Origin: Cronobacter muytjensii ATCC 51329
GTDB lineage: Bacteria; Pseudomonadota; Gammaproteobacteria; Enterobacterales; Enterobacteriaceae
Length of the DNA stretch: 64,000 nt
NCBI RefSeq assembly: GCF_001277195.1
Contig: NZ_CP012268.1
Location: 2,976,001-3,040,000 of the forward strand
Direction: 5' to 3'
Shown here: piece after piece, positions 42,410-51,007 of the stretch
Layout: the number at the start of each line of letters is the position of its first letter
Position numbering within the stretch: the first letter of the stretch is position 1
Made by a program: the position numbers and the translations under genes
Notes under the pieces: generated by a model
The model's database searches: none
What the model was told of the DNA's origin: nothing
The model's input: only the letters and a program-made list of their open reading frames with translations

Positions 42410-43798
42410 GTGTATCGCACTACGCTTACGCATTCGACATATCAGTTCGACAGCCTGAAAACGCTGCTGGCGAAAGCCACCCCGGCACGCTCCGGCGATG
42501 TGCTGGCGGGCGTCGCGGCGCAAAGCGCCGCCGAGCGAATGGCGGCAAAGATGGCGCTTGCCGACGTGCCGCTGCGCGACATCCTCGATAACCCCGTTAT
42601 CCCGTATGAAGAAGATGAAGTGACGCGGCTGATTATCGATACCCATGACCGCGACGCCTTCGCGCCGGTCAGCCATCTCACGGTCGGCGATTTTCGCGAC
42701 TGGCTGCTGGATGAGTCGACCACCAGCGAGACGCTGACGCGGGTGGCGCCGGGCATCACGCCGGAGATGGCGGCGGCGGTCAGCAAGTTAATGCGCAATC
42801 AGGATCTCATCCTCGCCGCCAGCAAATGCCGCGTGGTGACGCGCTTTCGCAACACCATCGGCCTTCCGGGCCATTTAAGCGTGCGCTTGCAGCCGAATCA
42901 CCCGACGGACGATCTGCGCGGTATCGCCGCCAGTATGCTCGACGGGCTGTTTTACGGCAGCGGCGACGCGGTGGTCGGCATTAACCCGGCGAGCGACAGC
43001 CTGCCGGTGCTGGAGCGGCTCAACTATATGCTGGATGACGTCATCAGCCGTTTTGAGATCCCGACGCAGTCCTGCGTGCTGACGCATGTGACCAACACGC
43101 TCCAGCTTATTGAGCGCGGCGCGCCGGTGGACCTGGTGTTTCAGTCGGTGGCGGGCACCGAGACGGCGAACAGCGGCTTTGGCATCAGCCTTGCGCTGCT
43201 CAAGGAGGCGCACGAGGCGGCGCTGAGTCTCGGACGCGGCACGCTCGGCGACAACGTGATGTATTTCGAGACCGGCCAGGGGAGCTGTCTTTCTTCAAAC
43301 GCGCATCATGGCGTCGATCAGCAAACCTGCGAGGCGCGGGCCTATGCGGTGGCGCGCCATTTTAAACCGCTGCTGGTCAACACCGTGGTGGGGTTTATCG
43401 GCCCGGAATACCTCTATGACGGCAAACAGATCATCCGCGCGGGGCTTGAAGATCACTTCTGCGGCAAGCTGATGGGGCTGCCGCTCGGCTGCGACGTCTG
43501 TTACACCAACCACGCCGAGGCGGATCAGGATGACATGGACACGCTGCTTACACTGCTCGCCGCGGCCGGGCTGACGTTTCTTATCGGCGTGCCGGGCGCA
43601 GACGACATTATGCTGAATTACCAGAGCACCTCATTTCACGATGCGCTCTACATCCGTCGCCTGCTGGGCCTGAAGCACGCCCCGGAATTCGCCGCCTGGC
43701 TTGAGAAAATGCAGATAATCAACGCCCAGGGCGATCTGCGCCTGACCGGTGCGAACCATCCGCTGCTGACGGCGCTGCCGCAGGGGGAAAATGTATGA
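42410..43798 (+). CDS. eutB: Ethanolamine ammonia-lyase heavy chain
   Basis: EutB is the catalytic subunit of the adenosylcobalamin-dependent lyase that splits ethanolamine to acetaldehyde and ammonia. The 462-residue protein starts at GTG 42410 (MYRTTLTHSTYQFDSLKTLL). It contains RFRNTIGLPGHLSVRLQPNH near residue 145, FQSVAGTETANSGFGISLAL near 243, and MGLPLGCDVCYTNHAEADQDD near 350, all typical. It overlaps eutC by four bases. No microcompartment genes lie nearby, and acetaldehyde removal must come from elsewhere. Confidence 0.97.
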   Translation: MYRTTLTHSTYQFDSLKTLLAKATPARSGDVLAGVAAQSAAERMAAKMALADVPLRDILDNPVIPYEEDEVTRLIIDTHDRDAFAPVSHLTVGDFRDWLLDESTTSETLTRVAPGITPEMAAAVSKLMRNQDLILAASKCRVVTRFRNTIGLPGHLSVRLQPNHPTDDLRGIAASMLDGLFYGSGDAVVGINPASDSLPVLERLNYMLDDVISRFEIPTQSCVLTHVTNTLQLIERGAPVDLVFQSVAGTETANSGFGISLALLKEAHEAALSLGRGTLGDNVMYFETGQGSCLSSNAHHGVDQQTCEARAYAVARHFKPLLVNTVVGFIGPEYLYDGKQIIRAGLEDHFCGKLMGLPLGCDVCYTNHAEADQDDMDTLLTLLAAAGLTFLIGVPGADDIMLNYQSTSFHDALYIRRLLGLKHAPEFAAWLEKMQIINAQGDLRLTGANHPLLTALPQGENV

Positions 43799-44580
43799 GC
43801 ACTCATGACAGCTGGGAACTGCTACGCCAGTTTACCGATGCCCGCATCGCGCTCGGGCGCAGCGGCGCGAGCCTTCCTACCGGCGAGGTGCTGAAATTCG
43901 GCCTGGCGCATGCGCAGGCGCGCGACGCCATTCATCAACCGTTCGACAGCGAAGGGCTGCGGCCCGCCCTGGCGGCGCTCGGGCTTGAGACGCTGACCGT
44001 GCACAGCGCCGCGCCCGATCGCGCCACGTATCTGCATCGCCCGGATCTGGGCCGCCGTCTGGATGATGACAGCCGGGCCGTGCTGGCGGCGCGTAAACGC
44101 GACGCCGATCTGCTGCTGGTGATTGGCGACGGGCTGTCGTCCCATGCCGTTCACCGCCAGTCGGTCGGGTTTATCCGCGCCCTGTTGCCCTATATTGACA
44201 CGCTCGGGCTGTCGCTCGCGCCGGTGGTGCTGGCGCATCAGTCGCGGGTGGCGCTGGGAGATGATATCGGCGAGGCGCTGGGCGCGCGGGCCGTGGCGAT
44301 CCTGATTGGCGAGCGCCCCGGCCTCTCGTCGCCGGACAGCCTCGGGGTGTACCTCACCTGGCAGCCGCAGCGCTCGCGTATTGAGTCCGAGCGCAACTGC
44401 ATCTCCAATATTCGCCCTGAGGGGCTTCCCTGGGAGGCGGCGGCCTTTAAGCTCGCCTGGCTGCTGGAACAGGCATTTTTACGCAGGCTCACCGGCGTGA
44501 AGCTCAAGGATGAGAGCGATAACCCGGCGCTGCATGGCGTGGTAAAACCACGATTGAGCCAAAAAAAAGCCCCGCACTGA
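43795..44580 (+). CDS. eutC: Ethanolamine ammonia-lyase light chain
   Basis: EutC completes the lyase and binds the cobalamin with EutB. The 261-residue protein includes RIALGRSGASLPTGEVLKFG near residue 17, DAIHQPFD near 46, LLLVIGDGLSSHAVHRQSVGF near 100 and ERNCISNIRPEGLPWEAAAF near 200. It is shorter than E. coli EutC (295 residues), mainly because the microcompartment-targeting N-terminal extension is missing. That agrees with a cytosolic, compartment-free enzyme. Confidence 0.95.
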   Translation: MSTHDSWELLRQFTDARIALGRSGASLPTGEVLKFGLAHAQARDAIHQPFDSEGLRPALAALGLETLTVHSAAPDRATYLHRPDLGRRLDDDSRAVLAARKRDADLLLVIGDGLSSHAVHRQSVGFIRALLPYIDTLGLSLAPVVLAHQSRVALGDDIGEALGARAVAILIGERPGLSSPDSLGVYLTWQPQRSRIESERNCISNIRPEGLPWEAAAFKLAWLLEQAFLRRLTGVKLKDESDNPALHGVVKPRLSQKKAPH

Positions 44581-44592
44581 GCGGGGCTTTCT
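44561..44592. terminator. Bidirectional terminator between eutC and lpxP
   Basis: AAAGCCCCGC and GCGGGGCTTT pair around a five-base loop that contains the eutC stop codon. An eight-base A run to the left gives a strong T run for lpxP on the minus strand. Confidence 0.88.
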
Positions 44593-44605
44593 GTAATGAC
44601 GCGTA

Positions 44606-45529
44606 TCAGGTGTAGAGCGACGCTTCACCAGCCGGACGCGTTTTGAAGCGGCGGTGGATCCAGAGATACTGCTCCGGCGCGCGCAGAATTTCACGCTCAA
44701 TTACCTTGTTCATGTAGCAGGCCGCGGCGGCTTCATCTTCACGCGGATAACCCTGCAGTTCCGGCTGGATAATCAGCTTATAGCCGCTGGCATCCGGGTT
44801 GCGGATCATCACGATGGTCAGCATTGCCGCGTTGCTCAGGCGTGAAAGCACATAGGTGCCGCGCGTGGTGGCGGCGTTGTTCACCGCAAACAGCGGCGCG
44901 AAGGTGCTGCCGCGCGGGCCGTAGTCCTGATCCGGCGCGAACCAGACCGCTTCGCCCTGCTTGAGCGCGTTCACCATACCTTTGAGATCTTTACGGTCGA
45001 TCATCGCTTTGTTGGAGCGCATGCGCCCTTTGGTCTGCGCCCACTCCATCGCTTTATTGTTATGCGGGCGGTACATCGCCATCATCGGCTTGCAGAGCCC
45101 CATAACGCGGCCGCCCAGCTCCAGCGACATAAAATGTACGCCGATGACGATGACGCCGCGCTGCTGCGCGCTCGCCTGGTGCAGATGGTGCAGCCCTTCG
45201 ACGTTAAACCATTTTTTGATGCGCGCATCTGACCAGAACCAGGCCATGCCGGTTTCCAGCAGCGCCATGCCGAGCGACAGGAAATTTTCCTGAATCAGCT
45301 GTTCTTTTTGCGCCTCGCTGAAGTTCGGGAAGCATAGTTCAAGATTACGGCGCAGGATTTTTTCACGGCGCTTGAGAAAACGGCGCGAGTTGCGACCGAG
45401 AAACGCGCCGAGGCGCATTAACAGCGGATGCGGCATCTGAACCAGCAGCCACAGCAGGCCGAGACCAAACCAGGTAAACCAGTAGCGCGGATGCAACAGC
45501 GCACGGGAAAAAGGCGTGACGTTATTCAT
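44606..45529 (-). CDS. lpxP: Lipid A palmitoleoyl acyltransferase, LpxP-like
   Basis: This inner-membrane acyltransferase adds a secondary acyl chain to Kdo2-lipid IVA. The 307-residue protein has an N-terminal anchor (WFTWFGLGLLWLLVQMPHPLL). The catalytic H-x4-E box is in VIGVHFMSLELGGRVMGL near residue 130, and the end WIHRRFKTRPAGEASLYT is typical. Stretches around the active site agree better with E. coli LpxP, the cold-induced enzyme, than with LpxL. E. coli has lpxP in a different neighbourhood. Confidence 0.85.
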   Translation of the reverse strand: MNNVTPFSRALLHPRYWFTWFGLGLLWLLVQMPHPLLMRLGAFLGRNSRRFLKRREKILRRNLELCFPNFSEAQKEQLIQENFLSLGMALLETGMAWFWSDARIKKWFNVEGLHHLHQASAQQRGVIVIGVHFMSLELGGRVMGLCKPMMAMYRPHNNKAMEWAQTKGRMRSNKAMIDRKDLKGMVNALKQGEAVWFAPDQDYGPRGSTFAPLFAVNNAATTRGTYVLSRLSNAAMLTIVMIRNPDASGYKLIIQPELQGYPREDEAAAACYMNKVIEREILRAPEQYLWIHRRFKTRPAGEASLYT

Positions 45530-46140
45530 ATAAAGCCCCTTTATGCACAGCGGTGTATCGCATAAAGAAGCCGTTCCGTAAGCGGTACAAACCAGACAGA
45601 GAATGATTCAGCAGGGATATTGCCTTCCTGCTACAGAATAAAACAGGTGAAGCCAAAAAAGCACAAGCGCCGTAATGGCTCGCGGTTTGAAATAAAGTAA
45701 TGTCAGAATGTGAATAAAAGATGGTCTTTTTATGAATTCTGAAACACTTCACCCTATTACGTCGTAATTTCTGGTGACAACCACAGCAAAACGCCGCTGT
45801 AAAAAAACTTAATCCGCTAATGATAACAACCTTAATTAACAGAAACTGGCTCCAGTCTTAAAAGAATGTTACGACCGGAAATTCGTATCGCTTTGTCATT
45901 AAAGGAAAATTAGTAAAGCGGCACGGTAATCCTGAGCGCGTTGCCAACCACAGCGCTAACGCGATGTGTCAGAGTGAGCCTTTTGCGCGCGGAAAGATAG
46001 CGTAATTTTGTAAAGAAAGCGATGGAATTATGGAGGTCAGGTAAAAAGAAACGTTTTAGGAATTATGCCCTCGCTATTTACTTTTCCGATAAAATCGCGT
46101 TATCCGCCGGGCATTATTTCCCGGCGCGTTAATATAGCGA
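45530..46140. other. AT-rich intergenic region upstream of lpxP
   Basis: About 600 bases of low GC lie between lpxP and the small membrane protein gene. No convincing gene was found. A hairpin CGCCGGG/CCCGGCG lies at 46105-46126, just beyond the small gene, and may end its transcript although no T run follows. Confidence 0.45.
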
Positions 46141-46308
46141 TTAAAAATAGTGTTTTAATCCGAAAATTGCCCAGTAAATCGCCGAGGCACCCAGATAAAT
46201 CCAGCATCCCCAGTAAGCAAGCGGCTCGCGGTCACTTTTCGCGCGCGGTAAAAAAGCAAACAGATAACAGGCCGCTGCAATTAACGAAACAAAATAAAAA
46301 AACTTCAT
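46141..46308 (-). CDS. Small two-span membrane protein
   Basis: The 55-residue protein was not recognised. ATG 46308 is preceded by a perfect AGGAGG six bases upstream, which decides the start over an in-frame ATG at 46356. Two hydrophobic segments (about residues 3-20, FFYFVSLIAAACYLFAFLP, and 31-48, YWGCWIYLGASAIYWAIFG) flank a charged loop with RAKSDREP. It stands alone between the DeoR gene and lpxP. The function is unknown. Confidence 0.7.
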   Translation of the reverse strand: MKFFYFVSLIAAACYLFAFLPRAKSDREPLAYWGCWIYLGASAIYWAIFGLKHYF

Positions 46309-46419
46309 GCCGTCCCTCCTGAAATTATCCGCATAACCGTTTTCGGGCGTCGTCATTCACAGGATAGACAGCTTTACACGGTTATGCGCACTTTCCGGCC
46401 GGGTTATTCCCTCACGACG

Positions 46420-47175
46420 CTACACTTTTATCACCGTCACGCCCTGTGCCGCGAAGGGCGCAAGCAGGCTGTCGGCGGTGTCGCCTTCCACCACCAGCGT
46501 ATGGATAAGCGAGATATCGCCGATACAGAACGCGGAGGCGGCGTTGAGTTTTTCCCGCGAGGCCATGACCACCGTTTCGGCGGCGCGCGACGCCAGCGCG
46601 CGCTTCACGCACGCCTCTTCGTAGTCGCCGGTGCTAAGACCCGCGTCGGCGCGAATGCCGGTTACGCCCATAAAAAACAGGTCGGCGCGCAGGTGGCTCA
46701 TCGCCTCGATAGCCGCCGCGCCCACCGAGACAATCGAATGTTTAAACAACCGGCCGCCAATGAGGATCACTTCAATCCGCGGATGCTCCACCAGCAGCAG
46801 CGCGATGCCGGGGCTGTGGGTGATAACGGTAATAGCGAGATCTGCTGGCAAACATTTCACCAGCTCGCTGGTGGTGGTGCCGCCGTCAAGCATCACAATC
46901 TGCCCAGGCTCAATCAGGGCTGCGGCGCGCCGGGCAACCGCCCGTTTGGAATCCAGCGAAAGCTGGCTGCGTCCGGCGAAATCCGCCACCGCCGCCGACG
47001 CAGGCAGCGCGCCGCCATGCACACGTTGCAGACGGCCTTCGGCGGAAAGCTCGCGCAGATCGCGCCGTATCGTATCTTCTGAGACGTTAAACCACTCGCT
47101 GAGCGCCCGGGACTGCACCTGCCCTTCCGCCGCCAGTTTTTCCAGGATGAGCTTTTTACGTTGTGACGTCAGCAT
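46420..47175 (-). CDS. DeoR-family transcriptional regulator
   Basis: The 251-residue repressor has an N-terminal winged helix (residues 1-55, RALSEWFNVSEDTIRRDLRE) with the DeoR signature LQRVHGGALP. A sugar-phosphate-sensing isomerase-like domain follows, with MLDGGTTTSELVKCLP and VILIGGRLFKHSIVSVG. The start was placed at ATG 47175 because earlier codons run through the operator-like repeats. It is divergent from the Nudix and deoxyribosyltransferase-like genes and may control them through phased repeats at 47190-47229. Confidence 0.88.
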   Translation of the reverse strand: MLTSQRKKLILEKLAAEGQVQSRALSEWFNVSEDTIRRDLRELSAEGRLQRVHGGALPASAAVADFAGRSQLSLDSKRAVARRAAALIEPGQIVMLDGGTTTSELVKCLPADLAITVITHSPGIALLLVEHPRIEVILIGGRLFKHSIVSVGAAAIEAMSHLRADLFFMGVTGIRADAGLSTGDYEEACVKRALASRAAETVVMASREKLNAASAFCIGDISLIHTLVVEGDTADSLLAPFAAQGVTVIKV

Positions 47176-47189
47176 ACGGGTTCCCTGTT

Positions 47190-47229
47190 TGCACGATATC
47201 TCTTGACCATGCACGAATATGCACGTTAT
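47190..47229. promoter_or_regulatory. Candidate operator: three phased TGCACG repeats
   Basis: TGCACGATAT, TGCACGAATA and TGCACGTTAT start at 47190, 47210 and 47220, that is 20 and 10 bases apart on the same face of the helix. They lie between the divergent DeoR gene and the nudK-like gene. Confidence 0.55.
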
Positions 47230-47259
47230 GTTGCCGATTCTACCTGTGGAGACGTCATC

Positions 47260-47844
47260 ATGCCATCTGTTCGTGAAAAAGTACGCATTGTTGAAACGCA
47301 AACCCTGTCAGACGACTGGTATGTGCTGAAGAAATATACCTTTGATTATCAGCGCCGTGACGGCCGGTGGCAGCGACAGAGCCGCGAAGCCTATGACCGC
47401 GGCAACGGGGCGACCATTCTGCTGTATAACCGCGCCGAACGCGGCGTCATTCTCACTCGCCAGTTTCGTCTGCCGGTATTTATCAACGGCTACGACGGGC
47501 TGCTGACCGAAACGGCGGCGGGCCTGCTGGATGAAGCCGAGCCTGAAGCGCGTATCCGGGCGGAGGCCGAAGAAGAGACCGGCTATCTCGTGGAGAAGGT
47601 CGAGAAAGTGTTTGAAGCTTACATGAGCCCCGGCTCGGTGACGGAAAAACTCTATTTCTTTATCGGCGAATACGATCCGGCGCGACGACGCGGCGCGGGC
47701 GGCGGGATCGCGGAAGAAGGCGAGGATATCGAGGTCGTGAAAATGCCCTTCGACGAGGCGCTGCGCGCGGTGCGCGACGGCGAGATAGTCGATGCCAAAA
47801 CCATCATGCTGCTGCAATACGCGGCGCTGAACGCGCTAGTGTAA
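47260..47844 (+). CDS. nudK: Nudix hydrolase, GDP-mannose pyrophosphatase-like
   Basis: The 194-residue Nudix protein is related to E. coli NudK, which hydrolyses GDP-mannose to mannose 1-phosphate and GMP. The Nudix box is GLLDEAEPEARIRAEAEEET, then GY, with the metal-binding glutamates of EEETG present; the usual Arg is Ala. REAYDRGNGATILLYNR and FEAYMSPGSVTEKLYFFIGEY also match. The start at ATG 47260 follows TGGAGA. It is followed after ten bases by a deoxyribosyltransferase-like gene. The exact substrate may differ. Confidence 0.82.
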   Translation: MPSVREKVRIVETQTLSDDWYVLKKYTFDYQRRDGRWQRQSREAYDRGNGATILLYNRAERGVILTRQFRLPVFINGYDGLLTETAAGLLDEAEPEARIRAEAEEETGYLVEKVEKVFEAYMSPGSVTEKLYFFIGEYDPARRRGAGGGIAEEGEDIEVVKMPFDEALRAVRDGEIVDAKTIMLLQYAALNALV

Positions 47845-47854
47845 GGACAAGACG

Positions 47855-48214
47855 ATGAGCAAACTGATTCTGGTGGCGGGCCCGTGGCGCAGCGGCACCC
47901 ACGGCGATGAAACCCTGATGCGGCAGAACCTGGCGCGCCTTGAGCAGGCGGCGCTGGCGCTGTTTGAGCGCGGCCACGTGCCGGTGATTGGCGAATGGCT
48001 CGCGCTGCCGCTCTCCAGGACTGCCGGTAGCGAAAAGCCTGGCGATGCGCTAAGCGAGCGGTTTTTGTATCCGGTCGCGCACCGCCTGGTGGCGAAATGC
48101 GACGCGGTGTTGCGCCTGCCTGGCGCCTCTGGCGGCGCGGACCGCGATGTGGAGATTGCCCGCAAACACGGGCTGACGATTTACTTTTCGCTGGACGAGG
48201 TTCCACAGGCGTAA
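47855..48214 (+). CDS. DUF4406-type, nucleoside deoxyribosyltransferase-like protein
   Basis: The 119-residue cytoplasmic protein has a short Rossmann-like fold. The N-terminal motif LILVAGPWRSGTHGDE and the C-terminal LRLPGASGGADRDVEIARKH resemble nucleoside 2-deoxyribosyltransferases and DUF4406 proteins. There the S/G-x-GAD-E-x2-A segment holds the active-site acid. It is co-transcribed with the Nudix gene (ten-base gap). A role in nucleotide-sugar or nucleotide clearance is a guess from context. Confidence 0.72.
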   Translation: MSKLILVAGPWRSGTHGDETLMRQNLARLEQAALALFERGHVPVIGEWLALPLSRTAGSEKPGDALSERFLYPVAHRLVAKCDAVLRLPGASGGADRDVEIARKHGLTIYFSLDEVPQA

Positions 48215-48269
48215 TGCCTGAAGTTGCACGTTTAGCCGCAACCGGGCAGGAGCGGGTTGCGGCGCAGCC

Positions 48270-49487
48270 TTAAATAATTCTGTCGCCCCACTCCACCGCT
48301 TCCAGGAACAGCTGCGTGACCTGCTCTTCGCTCATGTTGAGCTGTTTCATGCCCTGCGTGACGCCCTGCCAGTGATTCTGCTCGTAGCCTTCATAGAGAT
48401 TCAACAGCGCGCCGAGCGTGCCGCTGCGGTTTAACAGCGCCTCGCGCACGATGACCGGTACGGTTATCTGCTCAAGCAGCACCGCCATTGGCACGCTCAG
48501 AATAATATCCAGCCGCGAGAAGAGCCCGGCGATAAAGGCGTCGTTTTCATCGACGTTCGCGCCCGTTTGCGCGACGGCCATTTCACAGAAGCGGCCGCAG
48601 GCGAGACTGTAGTTAAACAGTTCGGTGACCGCAGGCTCGCTACTGTGTGTCACCGCCAGAATCGCGATAAACCGGCGCAATTCGCTAAGCCCCAGGAAAT
48701 AGAGAACATTGCGAAAAGGCAGCACATCCGCGTTGGCATGGTGGTTAATTTTATATTTGATATTATTGACATAGCGCATCAGCTTGTAGGTGATCGCCAC
48801 ATCGCGGCTTATCAGCTCTTCTATTTTGCGCATATCCGGGTTGGCCGAAACCACTTCATTGAGCAATTGCAGAATAAACATCTGCTGCTCCGGCAATTTA
48901 CGGGTCTTAATCATTTCCGGCTCGCCATAAAAATAGCCCTGGAAACGCTGAAAGCCCATCTCTTTGTAAAGGGTAAACTGCTCGCGAGTTTCGACTTTTT
49001 CGGCCAGTAATTTGCGGTTACTGATATTATTTTCACGAATAAAACGTGAAATTTGCTCCGGCGTTAATGCCTGAATATCGAACTTAATAACCGTCACATA
49101 CGGCAAAAAACTTGACCACGCCTCACTCAAACGAAAGTTATCCAGGGCGAAACGAAAGCCCTTGTAATACATCTCCCGCACCATTTTTAACAGCTCGGGT
49201 TCCGGGGCGGCGTTCTGGTGAATTTCAATCACCACTTTTTCCGCCGGGAGGGTTTGCGCCAGACCGTTGACAATCATCTCATGCGGGAAATTGATATAGG
49301 ACGTGTGCTGCCCCACCAGACGTTGCAGCGGGGTGACAAGAAATTGCTCCGCCAGCAGATGGTTAGTGGCATATTCTTCCGTCACCATCGGAAACGTATT
49401 GGTCAATCCATTGCGATAAAGCAGCTCATACGCGACGGTATTAAGCGCAGCGTCAAAGATGGGCTGCCTGGCGATAAAGGAATACAT
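48270..49487 (-). CDS. EAL-HDOD signalling protein (CdgJ/YuxH-like)
   Basis: The 405-residue protein has an N-terminal EAL-type domain (residues 1-200, starting MYSFIARQPIFDAALNTVAYE) and a C-terminal HDOD domain. The usual catalytic EAL is YELLYRNG here, and later acids are altered (VIEIHQN, FALDNFR). It is therefore probably inactive as a cyclic-di-GMP phosphodiesterase and may act as a binding or output protein. HDOD parts include LISRDVAITYKLMRYVN and ENDAFIAGLFSRLDIIL. ATG 49487 follows GGAGG. Related Vibrio CdgJ affects motility. Confidence 0.82.
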   Translation of the reverse strand: MYSFIARQPIFDAALNTVAYELLYRNGLTNTFPMVTEEYATNHLLAEQFLVTPLQRLVGQHTSYINFPHEMIVNGLAQTLPAEKVVIEIHQNAAPEPELLKMVREMYYKGFRFALDNFRLSEAWSSFLPYVTVIKFDIQALTPEQISRFIRENNISNRKLLAEKVETREQFTLYKEMGFQRFQGYFYGEPEMIKTRKLPEQQMFILQLLNEVVSANPDMRKIEELISRDVAITYKLMRYVNNIKYKINHHANADVLPFRNVLYFLGLSELRRFIAILAVTHSSEPAVTELFNYSLACGRFCEMAVAQTGANVDENDAFIAGLFSRLDIILSVPMAVLLEQITVPVIVREALLNRSGTLGALLNLYEGYEQNHWQGVTQGMKQLNMSEEQVTQLFLEAVEWGDRII

Positions 49488-49783
49488 ATTCACCTCCAGT
49501 CTGGTATTTACGTAGCATCCCTGGCGAAAACGCAGTTTACGCTGAAGCTCGCAACCCGCAGACATTTTTAACGCGGATTTTATGAAAAAATATGATGATG
49601 GTTAAGTTTTATCTTATTCATTCATTCTGTTCGGCGCAGTCTTTCGAACGGCTTGCCGTTTTTTTATTCGATCGCCCAAAATAATCGGTTACTTTCGCTA
49701 CGCTTTTTTTTAGCAGTAATAAACTTTTTATTTTGCTGTCATAAAAAACGCTTTTTGCGTACCCGCTAAATTTCAGGGGGCCG

Positions 49784-50803
49784 TTATTTTGCGCTGCCCT
49801 TTGCCGAGGTCGACAGGCGCGTACGCAACTGTCCGGTCAGCGTGACATGCGCTATCGCGTCTTCGCCGTTGCACAAATACTCCACCGCCATCCGGCCAAG
49901 CTCGCTGTAGGGCAACTGAATACTGGTGAGCGCGGGCGTAAGCTGCTCGGAAATTTTCTGATCGTCATACCCCGCCACCAGCATATCGTCAGGGATGCGC
50001 ACGCCGCCGGTCGCCAGCGCCTGATAGCAGCCAATCGCCAGCCAGTCGCTGGCGCAGAAGATAGCCTCCGGGCGCGGCGTCTGCGTCAGCAGCGTTTGCG
50101 TCGCCTGGAACGATTCGCTGAACTGCCAGTTGGTTTGCATGATAAGTTCCGGCTCCGGGTCGATATCCGCCTCTTTCAGCGCGGCGAGATAGCCCGCCAG
50201 CCGCTGGCGGGTCGCCTCCATCCACTCTTCGCCGGTAATATGCGCGATGCGTCGCGCGCCCTGGGCGATGAGATGGCGTGTTAGCAGATACGCGTTTGCG
50301 TAATCGTCCGGTACGAAAGATGGCACCTGCGGCGACTGCGGCGCGCTCTGGTTCAGCAGCACCAGCGGTAACGCGGTGCACTGATGAAACGGCGACATGT
50401 CGATGACGGCGGTAACCGGCGAGGCCAGAATAATCCCCACGCAGTTGCGCTTTTCAAGCTGGCGAATGATATCGCGCGCCAGCGCATCGTCATCGCCGTA
50501 GTCATAAACCGTCAGCAGCACCTGGTTACGCCACGCGGCCTCGCGCGCCTGGCTGATGGCGTCGATAAACGGATCAAAACTTTGCAGGGAGCTTATCAGC
50601 AGCGCGATCTCTTCCTGATTGCGCGGCGAGTGGATGGCCGGGACGCGGTCGTAACCAAGCTCTGCCGCCACAGCCATCACCCGCTGACGGGTTTCATCAC
50701 TCAGCTTGATATTGCGGGACTGGTTAATCACCAGCGATACCGTCGCCTGGGAGACGCCCGCCGCGCGCGCGATATCATTCATCGTCACCTTATTTTTTCG
50801 CAT
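49784..50803 (-). CDS. LacI-family transcriptional regulator
   Basis: The 339-residue repressor has a typical N-terminal headpiece (MNDIARAAGVSQATVSLVIN, hinge LGYDRVPAIHSPRN). A periplasmic-binding-protein-like sensor domain follows, with AIFCASDWLAIGCYQAL and IPDDMLVAGYDDQKISEQ. The start at ATG 50803 gives MRKNKVTMNDIA; upstream in-frame ATGs at 50839 and 50836 would add about 12 residues. It is divergent from the GH5-GPH operon and probably represses it in the absence of an oligosaccharide. Confidence 0.88.
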   Translation of the reverse strand: MRKNKVTMNDIARAAGVSQATVSLVINQSRNIKLSDETRQRVMAVAAELGYDRVPAIHSPRNQEEIALLISSLQSFDPFIDAISQAREAAWRNQVLLTVYDYGDDDALARDIIRQLEKRNCVGIILASPVTAVIDMSPFHQCTALPLVLLNQSAPQSPQVPSFVPDDYANAYLLTRHLIAQGARRIAHITGEEWMEATRQRLAGYLAALKEADIDPEPELIMQTNWQFSESFQATQTLLTQTPRPEAIFCASDWLAIGCYQALATGGVRIPDDMLVAGYDDQKISEQLTPALTSIQLPYSELGRMAVEYLCNGEDAIAHVTLTGQLRTRLSTSAKGSAK

Positions 50804-50976
50804 CGTCCTTTTCCCGCGCTGTCGTGAGCCCTGCATCATAACCTGACATGCCCCGCTACGGGCAATCTCCTGTGTGGCGCGTCACGTTTTACGCCGGACG
50901 GTGCCGCCAGTTTGTGATTCGTCTCTCCTTTCGCCACTCAGAGGTTTGCTGGTTTATCGCACAGCTAATATTTATT

Positions 50977-50993
50977 AGTTAATTTTATTAACT
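50977..50993. promoter_or_regulatory. Candidate LacI-type operator of the GH5-GPH operon
   Basis: AGTTAA, five bases, TTAACT is a perfect inverted repeat directly before the ribosome site of the GH5 gene. A further half-similar TAATA stretch lies just to its left. Confidence 0.45.
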
Positions 50994-51007
50994 GAAAGGA
51001 GCGATAA

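Noticed and set aside
45522..45752. A 76-codon minus-strand frame upstream of lpxP
   Set aside because: It overlaps the lpxP start, has Cys/Phe/Ser-rich composition and lacks a ribosome site.
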